IMG/VR virus record: IMGVR_UViG_3300026367_000003
Location: 1-22,078 of that record
Reading direction: 5' to 3' (one strand)
DNA from: a virus
Length of the DNA: 22,078 nt
Part shown: positions 21,748 through 22,078 of the stretch, piece after piece
How the letters are laid out: every line of letters begins with the position of its first letter
How positions within the stretch are numbered: position 1 is the stretch's first letter
The notes under the pieces: generated by a model
Seen by the model: the letters and a program-made list of their open reading frames with translations, nothing else
Databases searched by the model: none
What the model was told of the DNA's origin: nothing
Position numbers and translations under genes: made by a program

Positions 21748-21938
21748 GCCGACACCTCATGCTGCGCCTGCAACGCATCAGAACCTTCGGCAGTCACCGC
21801 GACGTAGAGCGCATCCAGTCGGTCAGCTTCGTCCAGGCATTCCTTGCCCTTGCGCCGCATGAAACGACGGGCATCGTCGAGGAGCTCGGGTTCCGCAATG
21901 AGGGCCGGGATCGCGACGTATTCTTCGGCGCTTTCCAC
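21744..21938 (-). CDS. Small hypothetical protein, possibly truncated at its 5' end by the neighbouring IS-like sequence
   Basis: A 64-residue frame: GTG start, then ESAEEYVAIPALIAEPELLDDARRFMRRKGKECLDEADRLDALYVAVTAEGSDALQAQHEVSA. It is acidic and helical, of no recognised family, but its coupling to the next gene (ATGA) suggests that it is genuine. Only the GTG at 21938 is available, because a TAG stop lies five codons upstream (21951-21953), and no ribosome binding site is visible before it. The residues read through the frame above the GTG (KSYF) join smoothly to the protein, as if a longer gene were cut by the insertion just to the right. Real or remnant is undecided. Confidence 0.5.
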   Translation of the reverse strand: MESAEEYVAIPALIAEPELLDDARRFMRRKGKECLDEADRLDALYVAVTAEGSDALQAQHEVSA

Positions 21939-22035
21939 AAAGTAGGACTTCTACCAAGCGGCGCGAAGGCTGACTCAGGAGGGGATTCCCAACGCGCCGA
22001 AAGTCTGAATCTATGGCGGCAGGTCTTGGGAGGAC

Positions 22036-22078
22036 ATGGTCATGGGTACAGCGATAGAATTGCGGGCGGATTTTGATG
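22036..22078 (+). CDS. Start of a transposase, IS630-like (partial, runs off the right edge)
   Basis: Only the first 12-14 residues are in the window: M(VM)GTAIELRADFD. I recall MGTAIxxRxDF as the beginning of IS630-family transposases of Rhodobacterales and Rhizobiales. A GGGAGGA ribosome binding site (22028-22034) precedes the ATG at 22042; another in-frame ATG is at 22036. The 90-odd bases before it (21945-22035) hold no gene and would be the left end of the element. IS630 elements insert at TA, and TA is present at 21943-21944 and 21952-21953. With so few residues the assignment is tentative. Confidence 0.45.
   Translation, partial: MVMGTAIELRADFD

Noticed and set aside
18280-21807. Plus-strand frames opposite the DEAH helicase, DUF669-like and Sak4-like genes (19348-20265, 20109-20867, 20758-21807)
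   Set aside because: Same reason: no motifs, and motif-bearing genes occupy the other strand.
1-22078. tRNA, rRNA genes or phage attachment sites
   Set aside because: No cloverleaf-like or rRNA-like sequence and no integrase or repeated att core was noticed; a covariance-model search was not possible here.

Overview
The window is part of a lambda-like (siphovirus-type) prophage. The host is most likely an alphaproteobacterium, probably of the Rhodobacterales. That placement rests on GC-rich coding sequence with strong G/C third positions and on the style of the small phage genes (DUF6362-, DUF6511-, DUF7220- and DUF3489-type proteins). It is an inference; no database search was possible.

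Nearly everything is on the minus strand, so the phage reads right to left. At the right edge a plus-strand start, apparently of an IS630-type transposase, cuts into the operon (21939-22078). Then, right to left, comes an early replication and recombination module (21938 down to 13277): a small ORF, a Sak4-like RecA-fold ATPase, a DUF669-like protein that may bind ssDNA, a DEAH helicase, a DUF6511 zinc-finger protein, a Cas4-like PD-(D/E)XK nuclease, a primase-helicase fusion, a repeat-rich gap, a RuvC-like resolvase and two small proteins. Start and stop codons overlap repeatedly, so translation is probably coupled. A second repeat-bearing gap (12680-13276) follows. Next is a modification block: a ParB-N/N-methyltransferase fusion and a C5-cytosine methyltransferase, then a DUF7220 membrane protein and a small unknown protein.

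From 7596 to 9315 five small plus-strand genes form an accessory island. Two of them sit behind the same repeated operator/promoter-like element. Left of this island is the minus-strand packaging and head module in the lambda order: Nu1-like small terminase, gpA large terminase, gpW, gpB portal, gpC-type ClpP-like protease, gpD decoration protein and gpE capsid, which runs off the left edge. A plus-strand DUF1186/SEC-C gene sits between gpA and gpW as a moron.

The least ordinary signals are four: a fully open second reading frame along the cytosine methyltransferase gene that itself looks like a conserved phage protein; two non-coding repeat regions (12-bp GGACTCC iterons and an 81-bp tandem repeat) flanking the replication genes; the paired operator-like elements of the plus-strand island; and the IS-like insertion apparently separating the early operon from its control region.
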